From Clostridia bacterium (GTDB taxonomy: Bacteria > Bacillota_A > Clostridia > Oscillospirales > CAG-272): a stretch of DNA of 36,492 nt. The position numbers and the translations under genes are program-made. Below the pieces are notes generated by a model, which saw only the letters and a program-made list of their open reading frames with translations, was not told where the DNA came from and ran no database searches. Positions 7,870 through 16,160 of this stretch are shown here, in pieces (within the stretch, counting starts at the first letter, position 1; each line of letters starts with the position of its first letter). The stretch spans positions 1 to 36,492 of the forward strand of contig JAFSUU010000084.1 in NCBI GenBank assembly GCA_017445115.1, written 5' to 3'.

Positions 7870-7928
7870 ATGATATACCGACGCGATGCGTCGGATGAAA
7901 AAAACGTCAACACAAAAGAATAACATTT
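7870..7928. repeat. Hairpin unit with word ATGATAT plus conserved tail (right piece of a split array)
   Basis: ATGATAT (7870-7876), the palindrome CCGACGCGATGCGTCGG (7878-7894), then a tail that also follows the same palindrome at 18245-18296 (ATGA..., CGTCAACA, then ...CATTTCCCTGAAG). The same order of word, palindrome, tail and double hairpin occurs in both places, so this is a composite element and not chance. Confidence 0.7.
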
Positions 7929-7987
7929 CCCTGAAGCTTTTTGAAGGGGGCGCGGGGGTGACTTTTTCTCGAAAAAGTCTCCCCCGC
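7929..7987 (-). terminator. Double-hairpin element copy 1; terminator of the fructose operon
   Basis: A small imperfect hairpin (CCCTGAAG...GAAGGGGG) and then a long stem GCGGGGGTGACTTTTT with AAAAAGTCTCCCCCGC (7952-7987). It lies just past the stop codon of ptsI on the minus strand and would end that operon. Three further copies occur at 13795, 18297 and 29486. Confidence 0.75.
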
Positions 7988-8013
7988 GTATTCATTTTTC
8001 TTTTTCTTATTCT

Positions 8014-9627
8014 TCATTCACACTCGCAGATTGTCTTGCGGGTGCGTAAAATCGAGGAGGGAGTGACGGAGAACTCGTCGAGTCCCCACTCCGCAAGCCT
8101 CGGTATCAGCTCGGGATCGGCAGCCGCCTCGCCGCACATTCCGACCGTGATCCCCGCCGCCTTCGCATTCTTGATCGTCATCTCGATCGCGCGGAGCACC
8201 GCGGGCTGGAACGCATCGTAAAGATGGCTGACCTTTGCGTTTCCGCGGTCTACCGCCATCGTGTATCCGGTCAGATCGTTCGTGCCGATGGAGAAGAACG
8301 CCGCCTCTTTCGCGAGAAGGTCGGAGATCAGAGCCGCCGATGGCGTCTCCACCATGATCCCGACGGGCGCCTCGCGGTATGCGAGACCTTCGGACTCAAG
8401 CTCTTCGCAACAGCGCTTTACGAGCGCCTTTGCCGCCTTGACCTCATCAAGCGTCGTCACGAGCGGGATCATTATCTTCACGTCTCCGAATACCGCGGCG
8501 CGAAGGATCGCACGGAGCTGTACCTTGTAGAGCGCCTCGTTGTCAAGGCAGTATCTTATCGCTCTGTGACCGAGAAACGGATTTTCTTCTTTCTCGATCG
8601 ACAGATAATCTATCGCTTTGTCGCCGCCGATGTCGAGCGTCCGGATTATGACCTCCTTGTCGCCCATCAGCTTCGCGACGGTTGAATACGCCTCGTACTG
8701 CTCCTCCTCCGTCGGTGCGTGATCGCGGTCCATAAAGAGGAATTCAGTGCGGAAAAGACCGATGCCCTCGCCGCCGTTCTGAAGTACGTTCTGCGCGTCT
8801 TCCGCCTTGCCTATATTTCCGTAAACCTTTTTGACCTTTCCCGATTTCGTCACCGACGGACGGTTGAAATAGATCTTCAGACTCTCTTTTTCTTTGAGAT
8901 AAGTTTTCTGCTTTTCGGCGTACGAAGCGGCTTCTTCCGCAGTCGGCCCGACAATGATATAACCTTTGAAGCCGTCGACCACGAGCTCGTCGCCGCCTTT
9001 GATCACCTCCGTCGCGTTCGGCACGGAGAGCGACGCGGGAATGCCCATAGCTCTCGCGAGGATCGCGCTGTGGCTCGTGACGCCGCCGACTTCGGTGACT
9101 ATCGCCGCGACGTTCTCCTTGTTGATCTTGCTCGTCATAGAGGGGGTGAAATCCTTTGCAACGAGAACGGAGCCCTTCGGCACCGCGGCGATGTCCACCG
9201 CCTTGACTCCGAGAAGAAGCGCGAGCAGACCGTCTTTGATATCCTTGACGTCGGCGGCGCGCTGCCTCATCAGCTCGTCGTCCATTCCGGCGAACATATC
9301 GTAGAACATCGTGCAGACCGTGTCGCACGCTGCCTCGGCGACAGAGCCGGAGTCGATAAGATCGTTCATCTGCGAGAGCATGAACGGATCCTTCAGCATC
9401 GTAAGATGCCCCTCCATTATCTCAGCTTCTTTCGCGCCGGCGCTTTTTTTCAGCGACTCGACCATCTCCTCCGTCTCTTTCGTGAACGCTTCGACGGCGG
9501 AGGCGAGCTTCGCACGCTCCGCTTCCGCTCCCGCGTACCGAACGGCGGAATAGTCGAGAGAGATATCTTCTATTATCACGGCGCGTCCTATGCCGTAGCC
9601 CTGCGATGCGCCAATTCCTTTTAACAT
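8014..9627 (-). CDS. ptsI: PTS enzyme I (PEP-protein phosphotransferase)
   Basis: Cytoplasmic enzyme that takes phosphate from phosphoenolpyruvate and passes it to HPr, starting the sugar phosphotransferase relay. The swivelling phosphohistidine domain has GGVTSHSAILAR with the active His at residue 186. The PEP-binding barrel shows GIGLFRTEFLFMD, RTLDIGGDKAIDYL, FFSIGTNDLTGY and the catalytic-cysteine segment GMCGEAAADP. At 537 residues it is slightly shorter than the usual 570, the difference being in the HPr-binding and C-terminal parts. It is the last gene of fruR-fruK-fruA-ptsH-ptsI, 57 bases after ptsH, and is followed by the terminator at 7929-7987. A GGAGG-type site precedes the ATG on the minus strand. 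Confidence 0.96.
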   Translation of the reverse strand: MLKGIGASQGYGIGRAVIIEDISLDYSAVRYAGAEAERAKLASAVEAFTKETEEMVESLKKSAGAKEAEIMEGHLTMLKDPFMLSQMNDLIDSGSVAEAACDTVCTMFYDMFAGMDDELMRQRAADVKDIKDGLLALLLGVKAVDIAAVPKGSVLVAKDFTPSMTSKINKENVAAIVTEVGGVTSHSAILARAMGIPASLSVPNATEVIKGGDELVVDGFKGYIIVGPTAEEAASYAEKQKTYLKEKESLKIYFNRPSVTKSGKVKKVYGNIGKAEDAQNVLQNGGEGIGLFRTEFLFMDRDHAPTEEEQYEAYSTVAKLMGDKEVIIRTLDIGGDKAIDYLSIEKEENPFLGHRAIRYCLDNEALYKVQLRAILRAAVFGDVKIMIPLVTTLDEVKAAKALVKRCCEELESEGLAYREAPVGIMVETPSAALISDLLAKEAAFFSIGTNDLTGYTMAVDRGNAKVSHLYDAFQPAVLRAIEMTIKNAKAAGITVGMCGEAAADPELIPRLAEWGLDEFSVTPSSILRTRKTICECE

Positions 9628-9684
9628 TGTGATATGCCTCCTTTGGGGCGCGGGCGGGAAATATGTCCCGCCCGCCGACTTTTA

Positions 9685-9951
9685 TTATTCTTCGCCGAAT
9701 CCGCTCTCGATCATGGCGCTCGCCTCGGCGAGCATCTCATTTTCATCGGCACCGCTGCAGACCACCGTGATATTCGCGCCGCATTTGATGCAGGCTGCCA
9801 TTATCATCATGATGCTCTTGCCGTTGATATCCTTGCCGTTGAACTTGACCGTGACGTCAGACGCGTATTTGCTCATCGCCTGAACGAAAACCTGAGCGGG
9901 ACGCATGTGAAGTCCCATCTTGTTCGTGATCGTAAAGTCTTTTGAAACCAT
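9685..9951 (-). CDS. ptsH: Phosphocarrier protein HPr
   Basis: 88-residue HPr, the small cytoplasmic carrier between enzyme I and the fructose EII. The phosphorylated histidine is H15 in GLHMRPAQ, and S46 in NGKSIMMIM is the site that HPr kinase modifies in Bacillota for catabolite control, so both functions are preserved. It ends in an acidic FGEE tail. It lies between fruA and ptsI in the same minus-strand run. Placement of HPr and enzyme I inside a fructose operon suggests either that this is the general PTS of the cell or a dedicated set. Confidence 0.95.
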   Translation of the reverse strand: MVSKDFTITNKMGLHMRPAQVFVQAMSKYASDVTVKFNGKDINGKSIMMIMAACIKCGANITVVCSGADENEMLAEASAMIESGFGEE

Positions 9952-9987
9952 TTTTATTACCTCTTTGTCATTTTTGTTATCGAAAGA

Positions 9988-11907
9988 TCAAACGCGTTTT
10001 TTCTTGAGAAGCGTCAGCATCACTGCGCCGACGACGGAGCCCGCGACGAGAGCTACAATGTAGCCGAGCGGGTTATCAACTACCGCAAAGGTGAAGATAC
10101 CGCCGTGAGGAGCCGGGCAAGCGCATCCGAACAGCGAGCAGACCGCGCCGGAGACCGCGGCACCGACCATGCAGGACGGGATGACGCGGAGCGGGTCGGA
10201 AGCGGCGTAGGGGATCGCGCCTTCCGTGATGAAGCAGAGACCCATCAGATAGTTTACGGGGCCGTTCTTTCTCTCCTGCTCGGTCCAGCGGCTCTTTGCG
10301 AACGTCGTGGAGAGAGCGATAGCTATCGGAGGTACCATACCGCCGATCATAACAGCCGCCATGATCCAGGTGTTGCCGGAGGCGATCGACGCCGTACCGA
10401 ATACGTAAGCCGCCTTGTTGAACGGACCGCCCATGTCGGTCGCCATCATCGCGCCGAGAACTATGCTGAGAAGCAGCTTGCTCGTGTTTCCGAGGTTGGA
10501 GAGCAGATCGGAAAGACCGTTGTTCAGAAGTCCGACTACGGGGTTGACGAGAAGCATGAACAGACCGATAAGAAGCGTGCCGAGAAGCGGATAGATGAAC
10601 ACCGGCTTGATGCCGTCCATCGCTTTAGGCAGCCAGTTGAAGCCCTTCTTGAGAAGGAGAACTATGATACCTGCCATAAAGCCCGCGAGAAGCGCTCCGA
10701 GGAAGCCGGAGACCGCTGCGTCGTTGCCGGTGGGCATGGTGATCGTCGCGCCGGTCGTTGCAAGATAACCGCCGACGATACCGGGAAGCAGAGCAGGGCG
10801 GTCGCCGATCGACATCGCGATGTAGCCCGCGAGTACGGGAAGCATGAACGCAAACGCCGCTTTACCTATCCAGAATATGACGGACGCGACCGGGTTCGTG
10901 AAACCGAACGACGCGGTACCCGCGTTGCCGGCGAACGTGTCGATCAGGAAGCCGACGGCTATCAGTACGCCGCCGCCCACGACGAACGGGAGCATGTGGG
11001 AAACGCCGTTCATCAGGTGCTTGTAAATGCGGCGCCCGAAGTGTTCTTTTTCTTCTCCCGCGTCGGACGAGCTCTTGTCTTCTTCCGAAGCGTGGTATAC
11101 CGGAACGTCGGATCCGTCGAGCGCGCGCTTGACGAGTTCTTCCGCCTTGTGGATCCCATTCGAGACAGACGTCTTGATGACGGGTTTGCCGTCAAAACGA
11201 GCCATCTCAACGTTGCGGTCCACCGCGCAGATGATGACGTCGCACGCTTCGATCTCTTTCTTTGTCAGTACGTTTTTGGCGCCGCCGGAGCCGTCGGTCT
11301 CGACCTTGATCGTCGTGCCGAGCTTCTTTGCCGCCTGTTCGAGAGCTTCCGCCGCCATATAAGTGTGAGCGATGCCGGTCGGGCACGCGGTCACAGCGAG
11401 AATGCGGTAGCCTTCTTTCTTCTCTTCGACGGGGGCGGGCTCTTCGGGATATTTCGCAGCCTCCGCCTCGTCGATGATCTTGAGATATTCTTCGGGATCG
11501 GTCGCGGCGCGGAGCTTTGCGCAGAACTCCGGATCCATGAGGAGCACCATAAGTCTTGAGAGGATCTCAAGGTGCAGGTCTCCGTCGAGAGGCGCCGCTA
11601 TCATGAACAGGATGTCTGACGGTTTTCCGTCGGGCGCGCCGTAGTCAACGCCGCCGGGTACCGTCGCCGAGGAGAGACCGGGGACCTTTACGCTGTCGGA
11701 TTTTGCGTGGGGAACTGCGATGCCCTCGCCGATGGCGGTAGAGCCCTGCGACTCTCTCGCGAGTATCGCCTCTTTGTAGACAGCCTTGTCGCCGAGGTTG
11801 CCGACCGAGTCGTGAAGTCCGACGAGAAGGTCGATGGCTTCGTCTTTCGACGATGCCGACGCGTTCAGCGCGATCGCGTCTTTTTTGAGCAGATCAGTGA
11901 TTCTCAT
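9988..11907 (-). CDS. fruA: Fructose PTS EIIABC transporter
   Basis: Membrane sugar transporter that imports fructose while phosphorylating it to fructose 1-phosphate. All three parts are in one 639-residue chain. EIIA (1-150) carries the phosphohistidine H67 in GIAVPHAKSD. EIIB (about 166-265) carries the phosphocysteine C175 in VTACPTGIAHTYMAAEAL. EIIC (about 290-635) has eight to ten hydrophobic segments including MLPFVVGGGVLIAVGF and GGPFNKAAYVFG. A linker of acidic and proline residues joins A and B, and a charged, serine-rich linker joins B and C. The domain order A-B-C is that of Bacillota FruA. It lies 20 bases after fruK and 36 before ptsH. Sugar specificity is inferred mainly from the neighbouring 1-phosphofructokinase. 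Confidence 0.94.
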   Translation of the reverse strand: MRITDLLKKDAIALNASASSKDEAIDLLVGLHDSVGNLGDKAVYKEAILARESQGSTAIGEGIAVPHAKSDSVKVPGLSSATVPGGVDYGAPDGKPSDILFMIAAPLDGDLHLEILSRLMVLLMDPEFCAKLRAATDPEEYLKIIDEAEAAKYPEEPAPVEEKKEGYRILAVTACPTGIAHTYMAAEALEQAAKKLGTTIKVETDGSGGAKNVLTKKEIEACDVIICAVDRNVEMARFDGKPVIKTSVSNGIHKAEELVKRALDGSDVPVYHASEEDKSSSDAGEEKEHFGRRIYKHLMNGVSHMLPFVVGGGVLIAVGFLIDTFAGNAGTASFGFTNPVASVIFWIGKAAFAFMLPVLAGYIAMSIGDRPALLPGIVGGYLATTGATITMPTGNDAAVSGFLGALLAGFMAGIIVLLLKKGFNWLPKAMDGIKPVFIYPLLGTLLIGLFMLLVNPVVGLLNNGLSDLLSNLGNTSKLLLSIVLGAMMATDMGGPFNKAAYVFGTASIASGNTWIMAAVMIGGMVPPIAIALSTTFAKSRWTEQERKNGPVNYLMGLCFITEGAIPYAASDPLRVIPSCMVGAAVSGAVCSLFGCACPAPHGGIFTFAVVDNPLGYIVALVAGSVVGAVMLTLLKKKRV

Positions 11908-11927
11908 TCTTTCCTCCTGAAATTTAT

Positions 11928-12842
11928 TTATTTGAATATTTCCAGTTTTCCGAAGTTGTCCGCGATCTCGCTTGCCGTCGCAAGTCCTTCCGAGAACGCG
12001 GTCGCGTTGCCCGCCGCCGCTCCGAGGTGGAGCGCGTAAGCGTAATCGCCTTTTTCTATCACGCCGGCGACGAATCCCGCCACCATGCTGTCGCCGCAGC
12101 CGGAGCTGCTTACTACTTTACCGGGCACGATGCCGATGTTCGAGACCTCTCCCGACTCGTCGACGAGAGTCGCCCCGTCTTTTCCGCGTGAGACGAGCAC
12201 GTTGACGGCGCCTGCCTCTTTAAGCTTTTTTGCGTAGCGCACGATCTCCTCGTCCGTCTTCGTCACGACTCCGAAGAGTTCACCGAGCTCGTGGTGGTTC
12301 GGCTTCACGAGGAAGGGCCTGTATTTCAATACGTTGAGGAGAAGCTCGCCTGTCGCGTCGACCACGCATTTTACTCCGCGGCCGTCGAGCTTTGCAAGGA
12401 TCCTTTCATAGATATCGGAGGGAAGAGTCTTCGGTATCGAACCCGCGAGGACGAGAAAGTCGCCGTCCTTGACGCAGTCGAGCTTTCCGAGAAACATTTC
12501 AATGTCGTCTTCGGTGATGGCAGGTCCCTCCGCGTTTATATCGAGCTCACGGTCAGCCTTGATCTTCACGTTTATTCTCGTCTCGCCCTTCGGCAGAAAA
12601 GTGAAGTCCGATTCGATGCCGTCCTCGGCGAGAAGTTCCACGAAGCGGCGCCCCGTGAAGCCCGCGGCAAATCCAAGCGCCTTCGTTTCGATGCCGAGGC
12701 GGTGAAGGATCGTCGATACGTTGGTCCCCTTGCCGCCGGAGATTATCTTCGCGGATTTTGCGCGGTTTATATCCTCGCTGTCGAGTCTGTCAAGTCTCAT
12801 TACGTAGTCGAGCGCGGGGTTGAGCGTTACGGTGTAGACCAT
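11928..12842 (-). CDS. fruK: 1-phosphofructokinase
   Basis: PfkB/ribokinase-family sugar kinase of 304 residues that turns fructose 1-phosphate into fructose 1,6-bisphosphate. The N-terminal family signature GGKGTNVSTIL is at residues 36-46, and the anion-hole and catalytic-base segment SSGCGDSMVAGF is near residue 250. ATP-side residues are in VLVSRGKDGATLV. The start codon shares a base with the fruR stop (TAATG on the minus strand), so the two are probably coupled in translation. Tagatose-6-phosphate kinases look alike, but the FruA and FruR neighbours favour fructose. Confidence 0.93.
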   Translation of the reverse strand: MVYTVTLNPALDYVMRLDRLDSEDINRAKSAKIISGGKGTNVSTILHRLGIETKALGFAAGFTGRRFVELLAEDGIESDFTFLPKGETRINVKIKADRELDINAEGPAITEDDIEMFLGKLDCVKDGDFLVLAGSIPKTLPSDIYERILAKLDGRGVKCVVDATGELLLNVLKYRPFLVKPNHHELGELFGVVTKTDEEIVRYAKKLKEAGAVNVLVSRGKDGATLVDESGEVSNIGIVPGKVVSSSGCGDSMVAGFVAGVIEKGDYAYALHLGAAAGNATAFSEGLATASEIADNFGKLEIFK

Positions 12843-13591
12843 TATTCCATGACCTCCTTAACTACGGTTTTGTTCTTTATCTCATTGTCGCGGCACACGT
12901 CGCAGATGATGCAGCTCGTGTCGAGAGGGGAGACTGTAACCGCGGCGACGCGTCCGAATTTCGACGAGTCGGCGAGAATGTAGGAGACAAAGCTCCGCTC
13001 TATCGCTACCGCCTTCACCGTAGCCTCGTTCGTGTCCGTCGTGGTGTATCCCTGCTTCGCCGTGACTCCGTTGACTCCGATGAAAGCCTTTGAAAAGTTG
13101 TACTTACCGAGATTTGACGCCGCGACGGCGCCTGAGACCGCCCCGGTCGTGTTCTTGATGTCGCCGCCGAGGATCATCACGCGGCATCCGTTTCTTGAGA
13201 GCTCTTCCGCCTGCGCGAGTCCGTTAGTGAGGAAGGTCGCCCTCGTGTTCTTGATGACGGTAGCCATCAGAAACGTAGTCGAGCCGGCGTCGAGAAATAC
13301 GTAGTCGTCGTCGTTTATCAGCGTTGCGGCATACTCCGCTATCGCCATCTTTGCCTCGTAGTTCTTCTGTACCTTGACGCTGATCGTGTCCTCTATGTTG
13401 TGGAACTCCTGCGGAAGCGCGGTCGCACCTCCGTGCACCTTGTTTATCTTTCCGAGATTTGAGAGCTCGGCGAGGTCGCGCCTTATCGTCGATTCGCTCG
13501 CTCCGAGAAGCCCGGAGAGCGTCGTGACGCTCGCGGCGCCGAACTCGGCTATATATTCGATGATCTTTTGTCTTCTTTCGTGAGTAAGCAT
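12842..13591 (-). CDS. fruR: DeoR-family regulator of the fructose operon
   Basis: Transcription factor of 249 residues with the DeoR layout. A winged helix-turn-helix opens the protein (MLTHERRQKIIEYI, then ASVTTLSGLLGASESTIRRDL with the recognition helix STIRRDL), followed by a sugar-phosphate-binding domain (DDDYVFLDAGSTTFLMA, GGDIKNTTGAVSG, FSKAFIGVNGV). In related operons the protein represses until fructose 1-phosphate binds. The start at 13591 is set by the conserved MLTHERR opening with an AAGG site upstream; the longer frame to 13657 crosses the promoter. First gene of the operon, so it would regulate itself. Confidence 0.93.
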   Translation of the reverse strand: MLTHERRQKIIEYIAEFGAASVTTLSGLLGASESTIRRDLAELSNLGKINKVHGGATALPQEFHNIEDTISVKVQKNYEAKMAIAEYAATLINDDDYVFLDAGSTTFLMATVIKNTRATFLTNGLAQAEELSRNGCRVMILGGDIKNTTGAVSGAVAASNLGKYNFSKAFIGVNGVTAKQGYTTTDTNEATVKAVAIERSFVSYILADSSKFGRVAAVTVSPLDTSCIICDVCRDNEIKNKTVVKEVME

Positions 13592-13618
13592 GCTTATACC
13601 TTCTTTCATTGTACTATA

Positions 13619-13647
13619 ATTATACACAAACGAGCGGAAATAGTCAA
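13619..13647 (-). promoter_or_regulatory. Promoter of the fructose operon
   Basis: On the minus strand TTGACT (13647-13642), 17-base spacer, TATAAT (13624-13619). It drives fruR and, since no terminator interrupts it, probably all five genes. Confidence 0.8.
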
Positions 13648-13723
13648 TAACGAGCAAATAAAATCAGCGATAAGCCGAATTACTCACATTTCTTTAGGGT
13701 ATATGTCACAAATCAGCAGATAA

Positions 13724-13743
13724 TTTGACTGATTTTGACTGAT
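13724..13743. promoter_or_regulatory. Perfect 10-base tandem, possible FruR operator
   Basis: TTTGACTGAT is repeated twice head to tail (13724-13733 and 13734-13743), one helical turn apart, about 80 bases upstream of the fruR promoter. Related AAATCAGC sequences, on the opposite strand sense, occur at about 13662 and 13710. DeoR-type regulators often bind direct repeats. The link to FruR is inference. Confidence 0.4.
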
Positions 13744-13794
13744 TTTTCTCAAATACGCCATCAAAACAGTCAAGAAAAGGATAAAAAGAAAAAG

Positions 13795-13853
13795 CCCTTC
13801 AAAAGTTTTTTGAAGGGGCGCGGGGAAACCTTTTTTCAAAAAAGTTTCCCCGC
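13795..13853 (-). terminator. Double-hairpin element copy 2; terminator of the HerA-like gene
   Basis: CCCTTCAAAA with TTTTGAAGGG, then GCGGGGAAAC...GTTTCCCCGC (13820-13853). Read on the minus strand, the second hairpin is followed by CTTTTTCTTTTT, a good T tract just past the stop at 13873. Confidence 0.8.
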
Positions 13854-13872
13854 AATTCATTCATTATTATAA

Positions 13873-15417
13873 TTATCTCTTATACGTTCCGAAAATGCCG
13901 CGGAAGATCTGCTTTCCGAGCTCGCGGCCGAAGGAGTTCATAGCGGAAGAGGTCGCTTTGCCGACCGCCGACGATTTGCGCTTCGCGGCTTTCGCTTTCT
14001 GCTCTCTCTCCTTTTCCTTCTTCTTCGCGGCTTCTTCTTTTGCTTTCGCCGCCTCGGCTTTGGCTTTTTCGGCCTCCTCTTTCGCCTTTGCCGCCGCTTC
14101 TTCTTCCTTTGCCTTTTCCTCGGCGGCGCGCTCTGCTTCCGCTGAGATTATCTCGTACGCGCTCTCGCGGTCAATGATCTCGCCGTATTTTTCAAACAGC
14201 GGGCTCTGACCGATGACCGCCGCGACGACGTTGGGGTCGACCGCGTTCATCGAGCTTTTCGGCGGGAGGATACCGGCGCGCTCCACTATCGTGGGCACGC
14301 CCTTTTCGTCGAGGACCGAGACGAGAGCCTCGCCGGTCGCGAGCTCCTGAAGAGCCGTCTCCGTGTCGAACGACGGATTGACTCTGAACGACTTTGCAGC
14401 GTAACGAAGCGCCTTCTGTTCATTCGGAGTGTAGGCGCGCAGCGCGTGCTGAACTCTGTTGCCTATCTGTCCGAGCACGCTCTCCGGTATGTCGGATGGG
14501 TTCTGCGTGATGAACCAGACGGAAACGCCCTTCGATCTGATAAGACGGACTACCTGCTCGACTTTTTCGAGAAGCGCCTTCGGCGCGTCGTTGAAGAGCA
14601 GATGCGCTTCGTCGAAGAAGAACGCGATCTTCGGACGGTCAAGGTCGCCCGCTTCGGGAAGCATTTCGTATAGCTCGGAGAGCATCCAGAGAAGGAACGT
14701 AGAGTAGAGAAGCGGGTGCTGGAAGAGCTCGGAACACTCGAGGATATTCATAACGCCGCGGCCGTCGTCAGCCCAGTCGAACCAGTCCGCAAGATCGAGC
14801 GCCGGCTCGCCGAAAAAGATGTCGCCGCCCTCGTCTTCGAGAGTGAGGAGCGCGCGCTGTATCGCGCCGATCGAGCCGCTCGCCACGTTGCCGTATTTAA
14901 GCTTGTATTCGGAGGCGTTGTCGCCCACGTGCTGGACCATAGCGCGGAGGTCTTTGAGATCGAGGAGCAGAAGCCCCTTCTCGTCGGCGATCCTGAACAC
15001 AATGCGGAGCACGCCGCTCTGTACGTCGGTCAGACCGAGAAGACGCGCGATCAGCTCCGGTCCCATCTCGGAGACGGTGGTGCGTACCGGATGACCGTGC
15101 CTCGTGTAAACGTCGAAGAATCTTGCCGGGTACGACGTGTAGTTGAAGTTTTCAATGCCCATCGTGTCGATAGAGCGCCTGATATGCTTGTTCTCGGCGC
15201 CGGGCTGGCACATTCCGGTGAGGTCTCCCTTGATGTCCGCGATGAAAGTCGGAACTCCCATCTCGGAGAACGACTCCGCGATGACCTTCAGCGTCACCGT
15301 CTTTCCGGTTCCGGTCGCGCCAGCGATAAGTCCGTGGCGGTTCGCCATTGAGGGATTGAGATAAATCCTTTTGTCGCTCGTCGCAAGCCATATCTTTCCT
15401 TCATCTTCTAAATACAT
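13873..15417 (-). CDS. HerA/YjgR-type P-loop ATPase (DUF853)
   Basis: 514-residue ATPase related to HerA and to E. coli YjgR. The protein opens with a short beta segment and Walker A GATGTGKT (33-40), followed by the YjgR-type FIADIKGDLTGM. Walker B is KIAFFFDEAHLLF at about 250, and sensor FITQNPSDIPESVLGQIGNRVQHALRAY is typical of the family. The last 90 residues are a highly charged Lys/Glu/Ala helix (KAKEEAEKAKAEAAKAKEEA) likely to be a long coiled coil, ending in SSAVGKATSSAMNSFGRELGKQIFRGIFG. HerA proteins pump DNA with NurA; YjgR partners are unknown and no nuclease gene is next to it here. AGGAGG lies 9 bases before the ATG. Confidence 0.9.
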   Translation of the reverse strand: MYLEDEGKIWLATSDKRIYLNPSMANRHGLIAGATGTGKTVTLKVIAESFSEMGVPTFIADIKGDLTGMCQPGAENKHIRRSIDTMGIENFNYTSYPARFFDVYTRHGHPVRTTVSEMGPELIARLLGLTDVQSGVLRIVFRIADEKGLLLLDLKDLRAMVQHVGDNASEYKLKYGNVASGSIGAIQRALLTLEDEGGDIFFGEPALDLADWFDWADDGRGVMNILECSELFQHPLLYSTFLLWMLSELYEMLPEAGDLDRPKIAFFFDEAHLLFNDAPKALLEKVEQVVRLIRSKGVSVWFITQNPSDIPESVLGQIGNRVQHALRAYTPNEQKALRYAAKSFRVNPSFDTETALQELATGEALVSVLDEKGVPTIVERAGILPPKSSMNAVDPNVVAAVIGQSPLFEKYGEIIDRESAYEIISAEAERAAEEKAKEEEAAAKAKEEAEKAKAEAAKAKEEAAKKKEKEREQKAKAAKRKSSAVGKATSSAMNSFGRELGKQIFRGIFGTYKR

Positions 15418-15462
15418 AGTCCGCGCCTCCTGATCGTTTTCTGCATTTTTATTTCAATTTCC

Positions 15463-15491
15463 ATTTTATCACACCTCGCCGCGCTTTTCAA
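15463..15491 (-). promoter_or_regulatory. Promoter of the HerA-like gene
   Basis: On the minus strand TTGAAA (15491-15486), 17-base spacer, TAAAAT (15468-15463). Confidence 0.65.
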
Positions 15492-15572
15492 TCATTTTTT
15501 TCCGGTTTTGCGTCGGATCGCCACAGGCATTCTCCGCATAATTACAATTTTGACATAATTTTATTAAAATCG

Positions 15573-15601
15573 TTGATGTGACGGGAATAATGTGGTATAA
15601 T
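15573..15601 (+). promoter_or_regulatory. Promoter of the acetyltransferase-LCP pair
   Basis: TTGATG (15573-15578), 17-base spacer, TATAAT (15596-15601), placed back to back with the HerA-like gene promoter. Confidence 0.75.
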
Positions 15602-15626
15602 ATCCGGAGCGAAAGAAGGTGACGAA

Positions 15627-16160
15627 GTGGACTGCGAACTTATGCTGATCGAACCGACGGAGGAATATTTGAATGAGGTCGCGTCGTATAAGCGCGAATT
15701 TCTCGACGCGGGCGACAGTATGGACGGCGCAGGTCCGCTCCGCCGCAGCGAGACGCCGGAGGAGTGGCTGCGGCTCGTCCGCAGTTTCAAAGATCCCGAA
15801 ACGGTGCCCGAAAAATGGGTCGCGTCGACGCAGTTTATATGCGTCAGGGAGAGCGACCGCCGGATCGTCGGGATGATCCAGGTGAGACACACCCTCAACG
15901 ATTTTCTTCGCCGCGTCGCCGGGCATATCGGCTATTCGGTGCGTCCGTCGGAGCGCGGGCGCGGGTACGCGAAGTGGATGCTGAAAAACGTCCTCCCTTA
16001 TTGCCGCTCCATCGGGCTTGACAGGGTCATGGTCTCGTGCGGCACCGAAAACGAGGCGAGCCGCAGAACGATCCTTGCAAACGGCGGAGTCTTCGACGGA
16101 ACGGCTCTTGACGAGCGCGAAAATATGACAGTTGAAAGGTATTGGATAGATCTGAAATGA
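15627..16160 (+). CDS. GNAT-family N-acetyltransferase
   Basis: 177-residue acetyl-CoA-dependent acetyltransferase. The acetyl-CoA loop is RPSERGRGYAKWML (about residues 109-122), matching the R/Q-x-x-G-x-G/A motif, followed by the family's VSCGTENEASRRTILANGG segment, in which an Asn close to the CoA is typical. It begins with a GTG at 15627 preceded by GAAGGTG. The acceptor is not predictable; close relatives include YjdJ-like and ribosomal-protein-like acetyltransferases. The stop codon overlaps the start of the LCP gene (ATGA), so the two are co-translated. This coupling does not by itself prove a shared pathway. Confidence 0.9.
   Translation: MDCELMLIEPTEEYLNEVASYKREFLDAGDSMDGAGPLRRSETPEEWLRLVRSFKDPETVPEKWVASTQFICVRESDRRIVGMIQVRHTLNDFLRRVAGHIGYSVRPSERGRGYAKWMLKNVLPYCRSIGLDRVMVSCGTENEASRRTILANGGVFDGTALDERENMTVERYWIDLK

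Noticed and set aside
10105..11559. Long plus-strand frame of 484 codons opposite fruA
   Set aside because: It mirrors the codon bias of fruA on the other strand, is extremely rich in Arg/Asp/Glu/His and has no ribosome site; fruA has every motif of a real EII.
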